Of a stretch of 64,000 nt of DNA, positions 53,605 through 63,946 are shown one piece after another (the first letter of the stretch is position 1; each line of letters begins with the position of its first letter). Source of the stretch: Paratinospora sagittata (lineage: Eukaryota > Streptophyta > Magnoliopsida > Ranunculales > Menispermaceae); the NCBI GenBank assembly GCA_035771175.1, contig CM069608.1, positions 14,288,019 through 14,352,018 of the forward strand. The letters run 5' to 3'. Under the pieces are notes generated by a model that made no database searches, had not been told where the DNA came from, and saw only the letters and a program-made list of their open reading frames with translations. Made by a program: the position numbers and the translations under genes.

Positions 53605-54302
53605 ATGACCTCAAGTGAAGGAACGACTTCCGGTAGTAGGGAACCAATTCCCACTAGACTCAAGGAATTGTCCAAAAGGGAGGTTATGACTATGAGGAGT
53701 ATCGACGATAGAGATCTCCGCCTCCGCCTGATCCTTCATGAAAAACTCGCAACACTGGGGTGGTTGAACATAACAAAAGTTGAGGGTCACGTCTTCTACA
53801 ACTTGATGAAATCCTTCTACGAAGCCATGTATTGCGTAGGACTTCAAGAAGATGGGATCAACCCTGTTTTGGAGACAACGGTCAGGGGAACAAAGATTTC
53901 TATGAATGTCAAAATTATTGCGCAACTTATGGAGATTCCAATTGAAGATAAAATCATTGATCCACACGAACCCCAGACAGTTGCAGAGATCGCAGAGTCC
54001 AACGACAATTGTTCAATTTCCTCGCCAAAGAGCCCTACACCCAATCAACGTACACCAACTTCCCAAACAACCTCCTTAAACCATCTCTTGCCGGCCTTGG
54101 AAAGATCATATTCGACAACATCTTGCCAGAAAGAGGGACTAGAGGCACTATGTCAAGGGCTCAACTTCTTGTGTTATACAACATAGAGAAGAAAATTAGG
54201 GTCTCCCTACCTCACATCATCATCCAAAAAATGTTGAGGGTGATTCAAAACCCTTTAAGAAGTTTGACCCAACTATTTATAGGTCGGCCACAACAGGCCA
54301 AC
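53605..54302 (+). pseudogene. retroelement-associated ORF (putative plant transposon protein type), interrupted
   Basis: The frame opens MTSSEGTTSGSREPIPT at 53605 after a CTTTCAG-like stretch. It contains FYNLMKSFYEAM and VRGTKISMNVKIIAQLMEIP, reminiscent of the putative plant transposon protein family found in retroelements. A frameshift near 54000 moves the continuation (AGLGKIIFDNILPERGTRG, MSRAQLLVLYNIEKK) into a second frame. The gypsy LTR at 54303 cuts it off. Family assignment rests on memory of the motif pattern; function unknown. Confidence 0.5.
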
Positions 54303-55680
54303 TGTCACACCACGCCCGGACCCGCCTAAACCGGCGGGACACTCACGGAGGGGCGCGAATGCATTATAACAATAACCGAGTGCGCGGAAAAACGATTAAG
54401 TACAAGTCTGATTTCATTAATTTCAGAATATATTTGTACATGAAATAGTTAAGGGAACATCCTCCCAAAATCCCCAATGAATAATACAAAGGGCACAAAA
54501 ATGTGGGTCCCAAAAACCTGCACCCAGTCCACCCTAATCTCCAGCGAAAAATTGGATAACAACAGGGTGAGCTACACGCTCAGTGGGTAAAATAGTTCGT
54601 GAATATAACAATTATTAAAGCAAACTTCATAGTCAAATATCCTAAATGCACATCAGAGCATCATAATCAATCCAACATGTATGTATGCATGACATCGTCT
54701 CGTATTGGTTTCATGATTGTACGTCGCTTGAGTTCACGCATGTTCCTCCCCAGGAGTAGCCGGGTTCTCATTGTACGTCCCTCCTCAGGAACGACACTCT
54801 GGATTCACGTACAGATGTCCCTTCCCAAGAGTAGCTAGGTTCTCATTGTACTTTCCTCTCCAGAGAAATATAATGAATAGTGGGCATTGCTTCTAACTAT
54901 TCTATGAATCATAAACCACATACGTCCCTAGGTGGTGCTTATTTGTGATGCCAATGCATGGACTGGTCTGGTCTTTACTTAACATTAGACATGATTTGAC
55001 AACGTCTGGTGATCCTTATAAGGGTCGGTATCACCACGTGCAAGGTTAGGACATTCAATATTACTTGTATAAGCTGATAGCTTCCAAATAAGACCAACCG
55101 GATCAGTCTCCAGTTGAGAGGTGAGACACGAGGTCTACTTAAATACCGATCGTCTAGAGCAACACGCTGCTTTCCGTTCACTATTTAAAGTTAACGAGGA
55201 CAAGATTGAGTTTGGTTGAGCCAGATTGACCACTAATCCGGCATAGCAACTGTGTAATACATGAACTCCAAATATGCAGGCATAAGTATGACAAGTATAA
55301 ACATTATACGCAATAATGCAGTGTAAATGAATAATAGACATAATGATAAATGAATGTAAACTCTAATAAAAGTTATAAGACACGCAAACCTATGTTTCGT
55401 TCCCCACCTTCAGATAAAAACTCCTTCAAGAACTGGCGCCTTCCCTTCAGCAGAACCTCGTTGCACCTCGAATAGAGTCTCGAAAAGGGAGTCTCAAAAA
55501 AGAAGGCAAAAACTCAAAATGAGTGAGAGAGAGAGAAAAGAAAAATCACAAGAATAAGTGATTTTTGTGTGAGAAATGAGGAGGGGGGATTCCTTAAATA
55601 GGAAAAAAGGGTGTCAGAACGTTAAGGTACCCTGCCCGAAGTTTAATTTTTTTTCTTTTGTGCAAACCTAGGGTATTACA
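54303..55680 (-). repeat. gypsy LTR copy 6 (3' LTR of G3)
   Basis: On the + strand TGTCACACCACGCCC to GGTATTACA. Inserted into the 53605 reading frame; the left flank is CCAAC, but the partner flank could not be located. Contains two tandem TCATTGTACGTCC units. Confidence 0.9.
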
Positions 55681-55714
55681 CTCTACCCCTCTTAAAAGGA
55701 TTTCACCCTCGAAA

Positions 55715-56216
55715 TCAGTCCAAGTAGTCATGATTGGTATCAGCGTGAGATTCACCGTCGTCGTCATCATTTGCTAGCTCAGGGTAGCGCCTGTAAGGTC
55801 CCTGAATAGCACTGTGGCCGGTGGAATCCTCAACATCATGAAACCATGAAGAGCAAATGGACTCGGATTCGTCCTCAGAAGGTTCCGACCTTTGCTTAAC
55901 AGATGGTGGTGTAGGGCTTTGCTGGTTGCATCGTTTAAGGGGAGGTAGGTTGAGCAGTGGGATATTTTTTCGTGCTTGACCATTTTGGTAGAAGATCCTG
56001 CCAAGATGAGAGCACGGGATTGTTTCGGGCAAAATTGTTACGAAAAATCCATGCACGCTCTGGCGATAAGGATCGTTGTCTGTGGGGTGATGGAGTTGGT
56101 GATGCAAAATAGTTGTGACTTGACTCAGATCCTGAAGGAGTCACCACCGGTTGCCAAAGAGGCCATTGCGTGTGTGCATCACTACATCCATCAGTATTAT
56201 TTTCAGACATCTGCAT
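55715..56216 (-). pseudogene. extra ORF of the gypsy family, copy in G3
   Basis: Starts MQMSENNTDGCSDA. The first 85 or so codons are open, then a roughly 20-base deletion in the basic segment shifts frame. The C-terminal half (PPLKRCNQQSPTPPSVKQR, EDESESICSSWFHDVED) follows in the second frame to the stop at 55717-55715. Same position relative to pol and LTR as in G1 and G2. Confidence 0.65.
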
Positions 56217-56306
56217 AGTTATTTAAGTTAAACGATGTATTAAGATATTTGTAAACAAAGTTCCATCATTTTATTGATAAGTGAAATAGTACAATGTATC
56301 ACATCA

Positions 56307-56860
56307 TCAATTATTACTAGAAAATAATTCAGGGTATTTCTGTTTAATTATTGTTTCTAGTTCCCATGTTGCTTCCTCTACCCCGTGGTGATCCCAGAGC
56401 ACCTTCACAAGTGGTATGCTACGTCGCCTTAGTTCTTGAGTTTTTCTATCCAGAATTTTGTATCGCTCTCTCCTGATACCTATTTCCTTCCTCAACCCAA
56501 ACGTCGACCAAAGGGATGATATGCGAAGTGTCACACCCTGGGTAGGGGGCACTCTGTGTGCAACCCAGGCGTGACAAAAAGGCCTTATGTATACATGAGG
56601 GCTTTTTGCCCACACCTGGGTAGGGGCACGCTGTGCAACCCAGGGTGTGACACGAAGGATCAGGACGATACTTTCGAAGCATGGATACGTGAAAAATGTC
56701 ATGAACCTTAGACATGGACAATGGAAGGAACAGACGAGAAGCAAGTTTGCCAATACGTTCAATGATCTGAAATGAACCAATATACCGTGGTGAGAGCTTT
56801 CGTTTCATCAAAAAACGTTTGACACCTCTTGTAGGCTGAACTTTTAGAAAAACCAAGTCC
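56307..56860 (-). pseudogene. G3 integrase C-terminus and chromodomain-like tail, with insertion
   Basis: KLSPRYIGSFQIIERIGKLA and SMSKVHDIFHVSMLRKY are followed by a 124-base insertion (56529-56652). Coding resumes with SHIIPLVD and, after a frame change, ILDRKTQELRRRSIPL and WDHHGVEEATWELE, a chromodomain-like end. The stop is near 56307. Confidence 0.85.
56529..56652. mobile_element. 124-base palindromic mini-element with 5-base target duplication
   Basis: Begins TGTCACACCCTGGGT and ends ACCCAGGGTGTGACA. It is made of two near-palindromic blocks (56529-56576 and about 56611-56652) around an AAAAGGCCTTATGTATACATG core. A perfect CGAAG duplication lies at 56524-56528 and 56653-56657. It lies in the G3 pol, so it inserted after that element or before its copying. 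The ends resemble the gypsy LTR ends; the core recurs in the foldback element at 61877-61903. Confidence 0.8.
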
Positions 56861-57126
56861 CACTTATCAAATTCTAGAGGCTGCCTCCACTTGTCAGCAT
56901 AGCTCTTCTGTCGATTTTGTACAACACGAAGTCACTCCTTTATTAGTGGGATCTTCTCATAAGTCTCTTGAACTAGTTCAGGCCCCAACTGCGGTCGATC
57001 TGCCATATCTAACTAGCATACCAGAGATCTGCAAGGGTGACCATAGAGGGCCTCGTATGGTGCCATGCCAATACTAGTTTGGTAGCTGTTGTTGTATGCA
57101 AACTCAATTAACTGTAAGTGTTTTGC

Positions 57127-58086
57127 CTATCCATCATGGAAGGCCAAAATGCAGCACCGTAACATGTCCTCCAAGATTTGGATAAGACGCTCTGACTCCC
57201 CATCAGTTTGAGGGTGAAAGGTTGTGCTCATGGTGATCCTAGAGCCCATTCTACTCTGGAAGCTTTGCCAAAACTTTGATGTGAATAGAGGGTCTCGATC
57301 AGATACGATCGTCAGTAGTATGCCATGGAGGCGTACGATTTTTTTTTCATATAGTTCGACAAGCTTGGAGGGGTTATTCGTGAACTTTATTGGCAAAAAG
57401 TGTGCAGACTTTGTAAGTATGTCAATGATAACCTAGATAAGATCTTGCCCTTTATTATTTCGAGGCAAGGCCATAACAACATCCATTGCGATGTTCTCCC
57501 ACTTCCATTCTTCAATAGGTAAAAGCTGGAGAAGTCCAGAGATAAGTCTTCGTTCTGCCTTAACTTGCTGGCAAACCAGACATCGAGCAACGAAGTGTGC
57601 AATCGCCTTCTTCATTCCAGAAAACCAGAATTGTCGCTTGACATCCTTGTACATCTTGTCACCCCTAGAATGCATAGCAAACCTCGAACAGTGCATCTCA
57701 GTGAGCACTTCTTTCCGAACCTCAAGATCGTTCGGTAGACAGAGAAATTTTTTATAAAAAACGGTCCCGTCTTTAGAGACCGACCAGTGAGGAAGGTCCT
57801 GTCCGCTGAGTAGAAGTTCTCGTTTCTCCATTAACATAGGGCTGTTGGCTTGAGTTGCTGAAATCTTTCGAACCAGCTTAGAGTTGGTTGATAATTGAGA
57901 GAGTCGTGATCTTGCTCCCTCTTCGATCAGTTGTAGGTTAAAATTCTCCATCTCTGTAGCCAACTTCCCCATCTCAAAGTTAAGAGTGCATGCATCATAA
58001 GATTTTCTACTCAGGGCATCAGCCACAACATTGGCCTTACCGGGATGGTACTGGAGTTGAAATTCATAATCTTTCAAGAACTCCAA
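57127..58086 (-). pseudogene. G3 integrase (zinc finger and catalytic core)
   Basis: 58086-57433 encodes the end of RNase H (YHPGKANVVADALSRKSYD) and the integrase HHCC finger (MHCSRFAMHSRG ... CLVCQQVKAE). It then runs into the core (WENIAMDVVMALPR with the first Asp) and stops. 57396-57127 continues with IVSDRDPLFTSKFW (second Asp) and TDGESERLIQ (Glu). Stop codons separate the parts. Confidence 0.88.
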
Positions 58087-58095
58087 CCATCATTT

Positions 58096-58833
58096 TTAGC
58101 GGAGGTTTAGGTCTCTCTGGGTGTAGATGTACTTAAGACTCTTGTGATCCGAGAAGATCTCAAACCGTTCACCGTATAGGTAATGACGCCATAACTTCAG
58201 TGCGAATACAATAGCTGCAAGTTCCAAGTCATGCGTTGGGTAATTACCCTCATGAATCTTCAGTTGCCTCGAGAAATATGCAACAACTTGGCCTTCTTGC
58301 ATTAGTACGACACCTATGCCTTGGAGGGAGGCGTCGGTGTATAGTGAAAATCCAAGTGCATTTCTTGGAGTGATTAGTACTGGTGCTATCGTGAGGCGCT
58401 TCAATTCCTGAAATGATGTTTCACAGGTGGGATTCCAGATGAATCGCACGTCTTTCTGAGTGAGCTTTGTCATAAGTTCAGCTATTTTTGAGAAGTCCTT
58501 GATGAAGCGTCTGTAATAGCAGAGATTGGACATTCTGTGTGGTGGAATTGAGATAGGCCCGGTCCCAGGTATGAGATTGATCTCAAGATTGAATTCCCTA
58601 ACCGGAGGTAGACCAAGAAGGTCATTTAAAAAAACTGTTGGGAATTCAGATATTACCGAGACATCGCGTACTTCGAGAGGGTACAATGCTAGTGATTCAT
58701 TTTCATTACCAAGGGATAGAGCTCGAAGTTGTGCCTTGAGAAATGCAACAATCGAGTTGTGTATCAATTTCCTCGTTCCCTGAATCTTGACAAACTCCCC
58801 CATGGGCAAAGTTAACTGAACTTGTTTCTTCAT
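58096..58833 (-). pseudogene. G3 reverse transcriptase remnant and RNase H
   Basis: The linker [19 protein letters not shown] and the start of reverse transcriptase ([14 protein letters not shown]) are joined directly to [19 protein letters not shown]. The fingers and palm, including the catalytic YxDD, are therefore deleted. RNase H follows ([28 protein letters not shown]). Confidence 0.88.
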
Positions 58834-58863
58834 ACAATCGATCTTTGCATTCAGTGGTGAGAG

Positions 58864-59109
58864 CTAGTCCATGCCGAGGATGATGTCGAAGTCTTCAATG
58901 TCCATCACAAACAGATCTGCATATATTATCTGTTCTGACATTCGAAGCTCACATCGAGAACACTGCAAATTCACGTCAGTACCAGATCCTAAAAGTGATG
59001 TGACATGGATTGTGATGTTTGTGGGTTCAGGATGCAACCCTAAATGTCCTACCAATGCAGACGATATAAAAGAATGCGTAGCACCCGAATCGAACAAGAC
59101 ATGCACCAT
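58864..59109 (-). pseudogene. G3 aspartic protease
   Basis: VLFDSGATHSFIS carries the DSGA active site, and the frame ends DFDIILGMD, typical of gypsy protease (RVP_2 type). A stop at 58866-58864 separates it from reverse transcriptase. Confidence 0.85.
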
Positions 59110-59150
59110 TGTATTGAATAAGGAAAATGTACCTTCGACTACACTGTTGT

Positions 59151-60494
59151 CTAGGAGGGTTGTTGAGCGATAGCAAATGCTCTGCCTTGGTTCTGCTGGT
59201 TGTGCCTGGGTTGGGCATTAGCAACAGGTGGGGTTTGCTGGACTGGAATAACGAGAACAGGTTGTTGAAGGTGTTGACAGACATTTCTTACATGGCCCTG
59301 CTGGCCGCAGTTGAAACACGTCAGCCTTTGCTGCTGATGGTTCTGTTGGCCATGCTGATTGTGGTGCTGACCACCACCTCTGCCATTGCTGTTTTGACGG
59401 CCAACCCTGCCATTACTGCCTCCTCGGCCATGATTGCGAAAACCGTGATGGCCAAGGTTAGACGGTTTAGCCGTAGGTGCCGTGGCCTCATTCTTCTGAA
59501 CATGGGTTGGGAGGGTTGGGTTTTGATTATAGTAGGGCTTCTTCTTGTTGCCCTGCTGCGAGCCCTGTTGGGAAAATGTTGCAAGCCATTTTCCTCTATT
59601 CAGTCTCTGCTTCTGCACAATCTTTTCCTGCTCAAAGTTCATGGCCTTGTTAACGACCTCCTTGTAAATCTTGAGATCCAAGATCGATAAGGCTTGTCGA
59701 ATGTCAGGACGAAGGCCATTGTAGAATTTCTCAATTTTATCTTGCTCCGTTGAGATGGTGGAGAGAGAGTAAACCGATAATTCTTTAAACTTGACAGCAT
59801 ACTCTCTGACTGTCATGCCGCCTTGGTATACCTTGGCGAACTCCTGGTGCTTTTGCTTCTTCACAGCGCCGAAGAAGTACTCATCAATAAACAATGACTC
59901 GAACTGCTGCCGAGTCATGTCCGTGATGTTGACCCTTGGCTTTTCCTTCACTGTTATCCACCATGTATTTGCTTCACCAATAAGTTGGTAGAACGCAAGT
60001 GGAATCTTTCCATCCTCATCGACTCCCATTGCATCGAGAGCCTTCTTTGACTCATCCAGCCATTTCTGCTCCTCCTCCGCATCAATGGTGCCAGTAAAAG
60101 TAAGAGGTTGTAGCCTCTTGTACTTTGTAATCTGGTCGGTTTGAGTTTTCGACCCAGATCTAACAGGTGTCTGCACAGTGACAACTTGATTGGCCGCGAT
60201 CTCACGAATGGCCGTCTGAACAATTACTTTCATCGCCTCGATAAATCCGGTGAAAAAGACTTTCATACTCGAAGGCATGGCAAAGGATGTGGGCTGGGGT
60301 GGCACTGCCTGCCCAGACGTAGTGGTAATGTCGGGTATGGCTTGTGCTGTCGTCGGAGGTGGCGATTCTTGGTTTTGAATCTCAGGAGGTGCCTCTCCTG
60401 CTGAACGGACAATACGTGACCTTCCTCTCTTCCTGGTTTGCATTTTCTCACTGGCAAGGAGAAAATAAAACCATGATTTAGGAATTGTAGCCAA
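59151..60494 (-). pseudogene. G3 gag (capsid and CCHC zinc knuckle)
   Basis: An open frame of 447 codons. The likely true start is MQTRKRGRSRI at 60443. The middle has the retrotransposon gag fold signature (KWLDESKKALDAMG, FESLFIDEYF, VREYAVKFKELS). The C-terminal part is Gly/Asn/Gln rich and ends with a zinc knuckle CFNCGQQGHVRNVC (CX2CX4HX4C would give His then Cys; the final Cys is present). It is the longest intact frame of the element and could still be translated. Confidence 0.88.
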
Positions 60495-61226
60495 GTATAA
60501 TGTTATGATATTCTCATAAACAAGTTCGAGTGTACTGCAATATAAAAATCACCTATCTTTCTAAGTATATTGTAAGGTTTTTGTTGAGGAATCAAAGAAT
60601 CTTATGTGCCTCGTATGTTTGGCTATGGTATAAAACAATGTTAAAATGTTTATATAATAAGTATAAAACTTTGCAAGTATTTCAAATGTTTTGGTTCTGG
60701 TTTTTGTGAACATACATATATATTTCATTGAAAATCCACACGAGTCATAAAATTTTAAGATTTTCCTCAGTAAATATCCTGATCTAACGTTCTATCGCAA
60801 TCTTATGTATTCAAACTCTTTCGCTTAGTCTTTTTGACTATTATCCAAATTTGTGTGTCTCATACCACATGAATTTGGTAATAAGAGTGTCAACCAAGTT
60901 AAGTTGTATGAACACGGTCTCTATAAAACATCGGCTGAAGAGGAGTTCACTAATAGTATCGTCCAAGTTTACTCGTCCCATACCGTGTAAACTTAGTGAT
61001 AATATTAGTAATACAACTTTCCCCAAATGTTTCTTTTCACACAAGGTCGTGGGTTTTCTTACTTCCACTTTTTATTTAGTATCTTAAAAATTTGTTGTGT
61101 CCCATACCACTCTAAAGTTAGTGATACAAAAGAAAGAATGGTTGTAAGTCGGCCCACCAAAGATAGTCTTAAACAAAACATTTTTATTCATATATAAAAT
61201 AAATTTTACAATGCCAGCAATCATTC
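60495..61226 (-). other. non-coding leader with three hairpin-like repeats
   Basis: Lies upstream of G3 gag in the minus sense. Three imperfect units of about 40 bases (60844-60882, 60961-61000, 61085-61124) each pair CAAATTT/CCAAGTTT with AATTTGG/AAACTTAG around a conserved TCCCATACC core. Not part of the LTR family. A minus-strand AATAAA at 61188-61183 follows the frame ending at 61227. Confidence 0.5.
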
Positions 61227-61616
61227 CTAATTTTCCTGCCTACTACCGCTCCTCTTAGACCTCCTACTAGGTATAAAAAGACTACGAGAAGAAAGTTTAG
61301 AAGTTGTTCGCTGTTCTTCGACGTTTTGCATACGTGTTAACAAAGCATTTTGAGTCTCTTCCATCCGAGCAATACTAGATACAATCACATTTAACTGCTT
61401 GAATGGGTTAGTCGATTGCCCCATCGATGGTTTATAAGTCTACTGTCCCATAAGTGGAGGGTAGGCCGTAGGCATTGGTGGAAAGTATTGGCCGTATGAT
61501 TGACTCATAGGTGGAGGGTAGTTGTTTTGATTGTACGGGGATCCCCTAACTCGAACCTCTTGGACATTTGGATATGCTTGAGTCGAAAAGTCTTGAAACA
61601 ATGGACTCATTGAGAT

Positions 61617-62126
61617 TGTCACACTATGCGGATGTGATGAGTACCCCCGCAGGGCATACTGCATCGATTATGGACCCATAATATTGTCCCATCTAGTCGA
61701 TCTCGTGACCCCAAAGGGCCCTACAACCGCAGCCTAGATCATTTGTCCACACTGTTCATGATCTAGGCTGCGATTGTAGGGCCCTTTGGGGTCGCGAGAT
61801 CGACTAGATGGGACAATATTATGGGTCCATAATGACTGGAGTATGCCCTGCGGGGGTACTCATCACATCCGCGTGGTGTGACAAAAAGGCCTTATGTATA
61901 CGATTCAGTGGCTACTCGGATTGCGAAATCAAACCTTATGAGGTTGTGAGTTCGAATCCGGGGGAGGCCCTGCACTGTTCATCATGAATAGTGTGGACAA
62001 ATGATCTAGGCTGCGGTTGTAGGGCCCTTTGGGGTTGCGAGATCGACTAGATGAGACAATATTTTGGGTTCATAATGGCTGGAGTATGCCCTGCGGGGGT
62101 AATCATCACATCCGCGAGGTGTGACA
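61617..62126. mobile_element. foldback element with 124-base arms and an extra arm copy
   Basis: Left arm 61617-61740 and right arm 61760-61883 are inverted copies of equal length with only a handful of mismatches, around a 19-base loop. The outer ends are TGTCACAC / GTGTGACA. A spacer follows (AAAAAGGCCTTATGTATACG plus a tRNA-like segment), then a second right-arm copy ending at 62126. No clear target duplication. It splits the frame at 61227-62640. Confidence 0.8.
61905..61985 (+). repeat. tRNA-like (SINE-type) segment inside the foldback element
   Basis: GTGGCTACTCGGATTGCG is followed by GAGTTCGAATCC (B box) at tRNA-like spacing, then GGGGGAGGCCCTGCAC. Not a complete tRNA. Confidence 0.45.
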
Positions 62127-62671
62127 TATCCTGTCTTTCAAAATTTGGTGGCGCACAATTCTGTTGTTGTTGGTTCACAGGAACTTGTGGAACTGGCCAA
62201 TACTGTACATCAGGAGTTGGAAACCTTTGGTACGTAGTATGGCCTTAAGTTGGTATGTTCCAGGAAGGTGAATTTGCTGGAACTCTCTGTCCATCCTGAT
62301 TTGGTTGACGTTGATTTAGTTTGGCAAAGAAATCATCCTCATAGAATAAATGATCGGTTTGACCATTATTCGGGGCTGGGTTTGCCGTAGGGTTTTGGTT
62401 TGGCTCGTTATTTGGTGCCTCCTTAACAAGAATCTTGCGCCGACTTTTTCGTTGACAACGTCCATTTTTGTCTCTAATTCTTTCGCCATTTCATCCTAAA
62501 GTCATGCCGAATACTTCCTCATCAGTCACCCCTCCACTTGTGACAAACGTCTTAAAGATAGAGGATATTGTAACCGCCTCAGTGATCTGCTTCGAAAACT
62601 CATCAAAAGTGTTGGCATTTACCTATGAACTGAGTTTTGTAACTAAAAATATATTTAGTCGCGAAATCAAA

Positions 62672-63946
62672 TACCCTGCCCGGACGCGCCTAAACCGGCG
62701 GGACACTTACGGACGGGGCGTGAATGCATTATAACAATAATCGAGTGTGCGAAAACACTATTAAGTATAAGTCTGATTTTATTAATCTCAGAATATATTT
62801 GTACATGAAATAGTTAAGGGAATATCCTCCCAAAATCGCTAATGAATAATACAAAGGGTACAAAAATCTGCACCCAGTCCACCCTAATCTCCTGTGAAAA
62901 ATTGGATAACAATGGGGTAAGCTACAAGCTCAGTGGGTAAAATAGTTCGTGAATATAACAATTAATAAAGCAAACTTCATAATCAAATATCTTAAATACA
63001 CATCAGAGCATCATAATCAATCAACATGTATGTATGCATGACACCGTCTCGTATTGGTTTGATGATTGTACGTCGCCTGAGGTCACGTACAGATGTCCCT
63101 CCCCAGGAGTAGTCGGGTTTTCATTGTACATCCATCTCCAGAGAAATATAATGAATAGTGGGCATTGCTTCTAACTATTCTATGAATCATGAACCACATA
63201 TGTCCCTATGTGGTGCTATGTATGATGTCAATGCATGAACTGGCCTGATTTTTACTTAACATTAGACAGGATTTGGCAACGTCTGGTGATCCTTATCAGG
63301 GTCGGTATCACCATGTGCAAGGTTAGGAAATTTAGTATTACTTGTATAAGCTGATAGCTTTCAAATAAGAACAACCAGATCAGTCTCCAGTTGAGAGGTG
63401 AGACACGAGGTCTACTTAAATACCAATCGTCTAGAGCAGCACGCTGCCTCCCGTTCACTATTTAAAGTTACTGAGGACAAGATTGAGTTTGGTTGAGCCA
63501 GATTGACCACTAATCCCGCATAACAACAGTGTAATACATGAACTCCAAATATACAGACATAAGTATGACAAGTTTAAACATTATACTCAATAATGCAGTG
63601 TAAATGAATAGTAGACATAATGATAAATGAATGTAAACTTTAATTAAAGTTATAAGACATGCAAACCTATGTTTTGTTCCTCCCCTTCAAATAAAAACTC
63701 CTTTGAGAACTGGCGCCTTCCCCCGAGCATAATCGCATTGGACCGCACAGAGAGTCTCCGAAAGAGAGTCTCAAAAGAGAAGACAAAAACTCAAAATGAG
63801 TGAGAGAGAGAAGAAAAATCACAAGAAGAAGTGATTTTGGTGTGAGAAATGAGGAGGGGGGGTTCTTGAAATAGGAAAAATGGTGCCCGAAGGTTCAAGC
63901 ATGCCCCCGAGTCAATTTTTTTTTTGTGCAAACCTAGGGTATTACA
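62672..63946 (-). repeat. gypsy LTR copy 7
   Basis: On the + strand CTGCCCGGACGCGCC to GGTATTACA; the terminal TGTCACACC is missing. It has only one unit of the ACGTACAGATGTCC minisatellite, where all other copies have two. It could be the 5' LTR of G3. Confidence 0.85.

Larger units (their letters stand above)
54303..60494 (-). mobile_element. gypsy (chromovirus-like) element G3, nearly complete coding region, defective
   Basis: Minus-sense: gag 60494-59151, protease 59109-58864, reverse transcriptase/RNase H 58833-58096, integrase 58086 to about 56307, extra ORF 56216-55715, polypurine tract about 55695-55681, 3' LTR 55680-54303. Stops, frameshifts, loss of the polymerase core and a small-element insertion make it non-functional. 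Its 5' LTR may be the copy at 62672-63946, but unrelated-looking sequence lies between. Confidence 0.88.
61227..62640 (-). pseudogene. unrecognised Pro/Gln-rich reading frame, broken
   Basis: Minus-sense pieces: FDEFSKQITEAVTISSIF and SGGVTDEEVFGMTLG (about 62640-62500); NNEPNQNPTANPAP, FYEDDFFAKLNQRQPNQDG and VPVNQQQQNCAPP (about 62450-62135); after the foldback insertion, FPPMPTAYPPLMGQ; and finally SSIARMEETQNALLTRMQNV with a basic end (61424-61227). Stops occur near 62490, 62245 and 61440. An AATAAA lies 39 bases after the final stop. I do not recognise the family; a gag-like or transposon-borne protein is possible. Confidence 0.4.
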
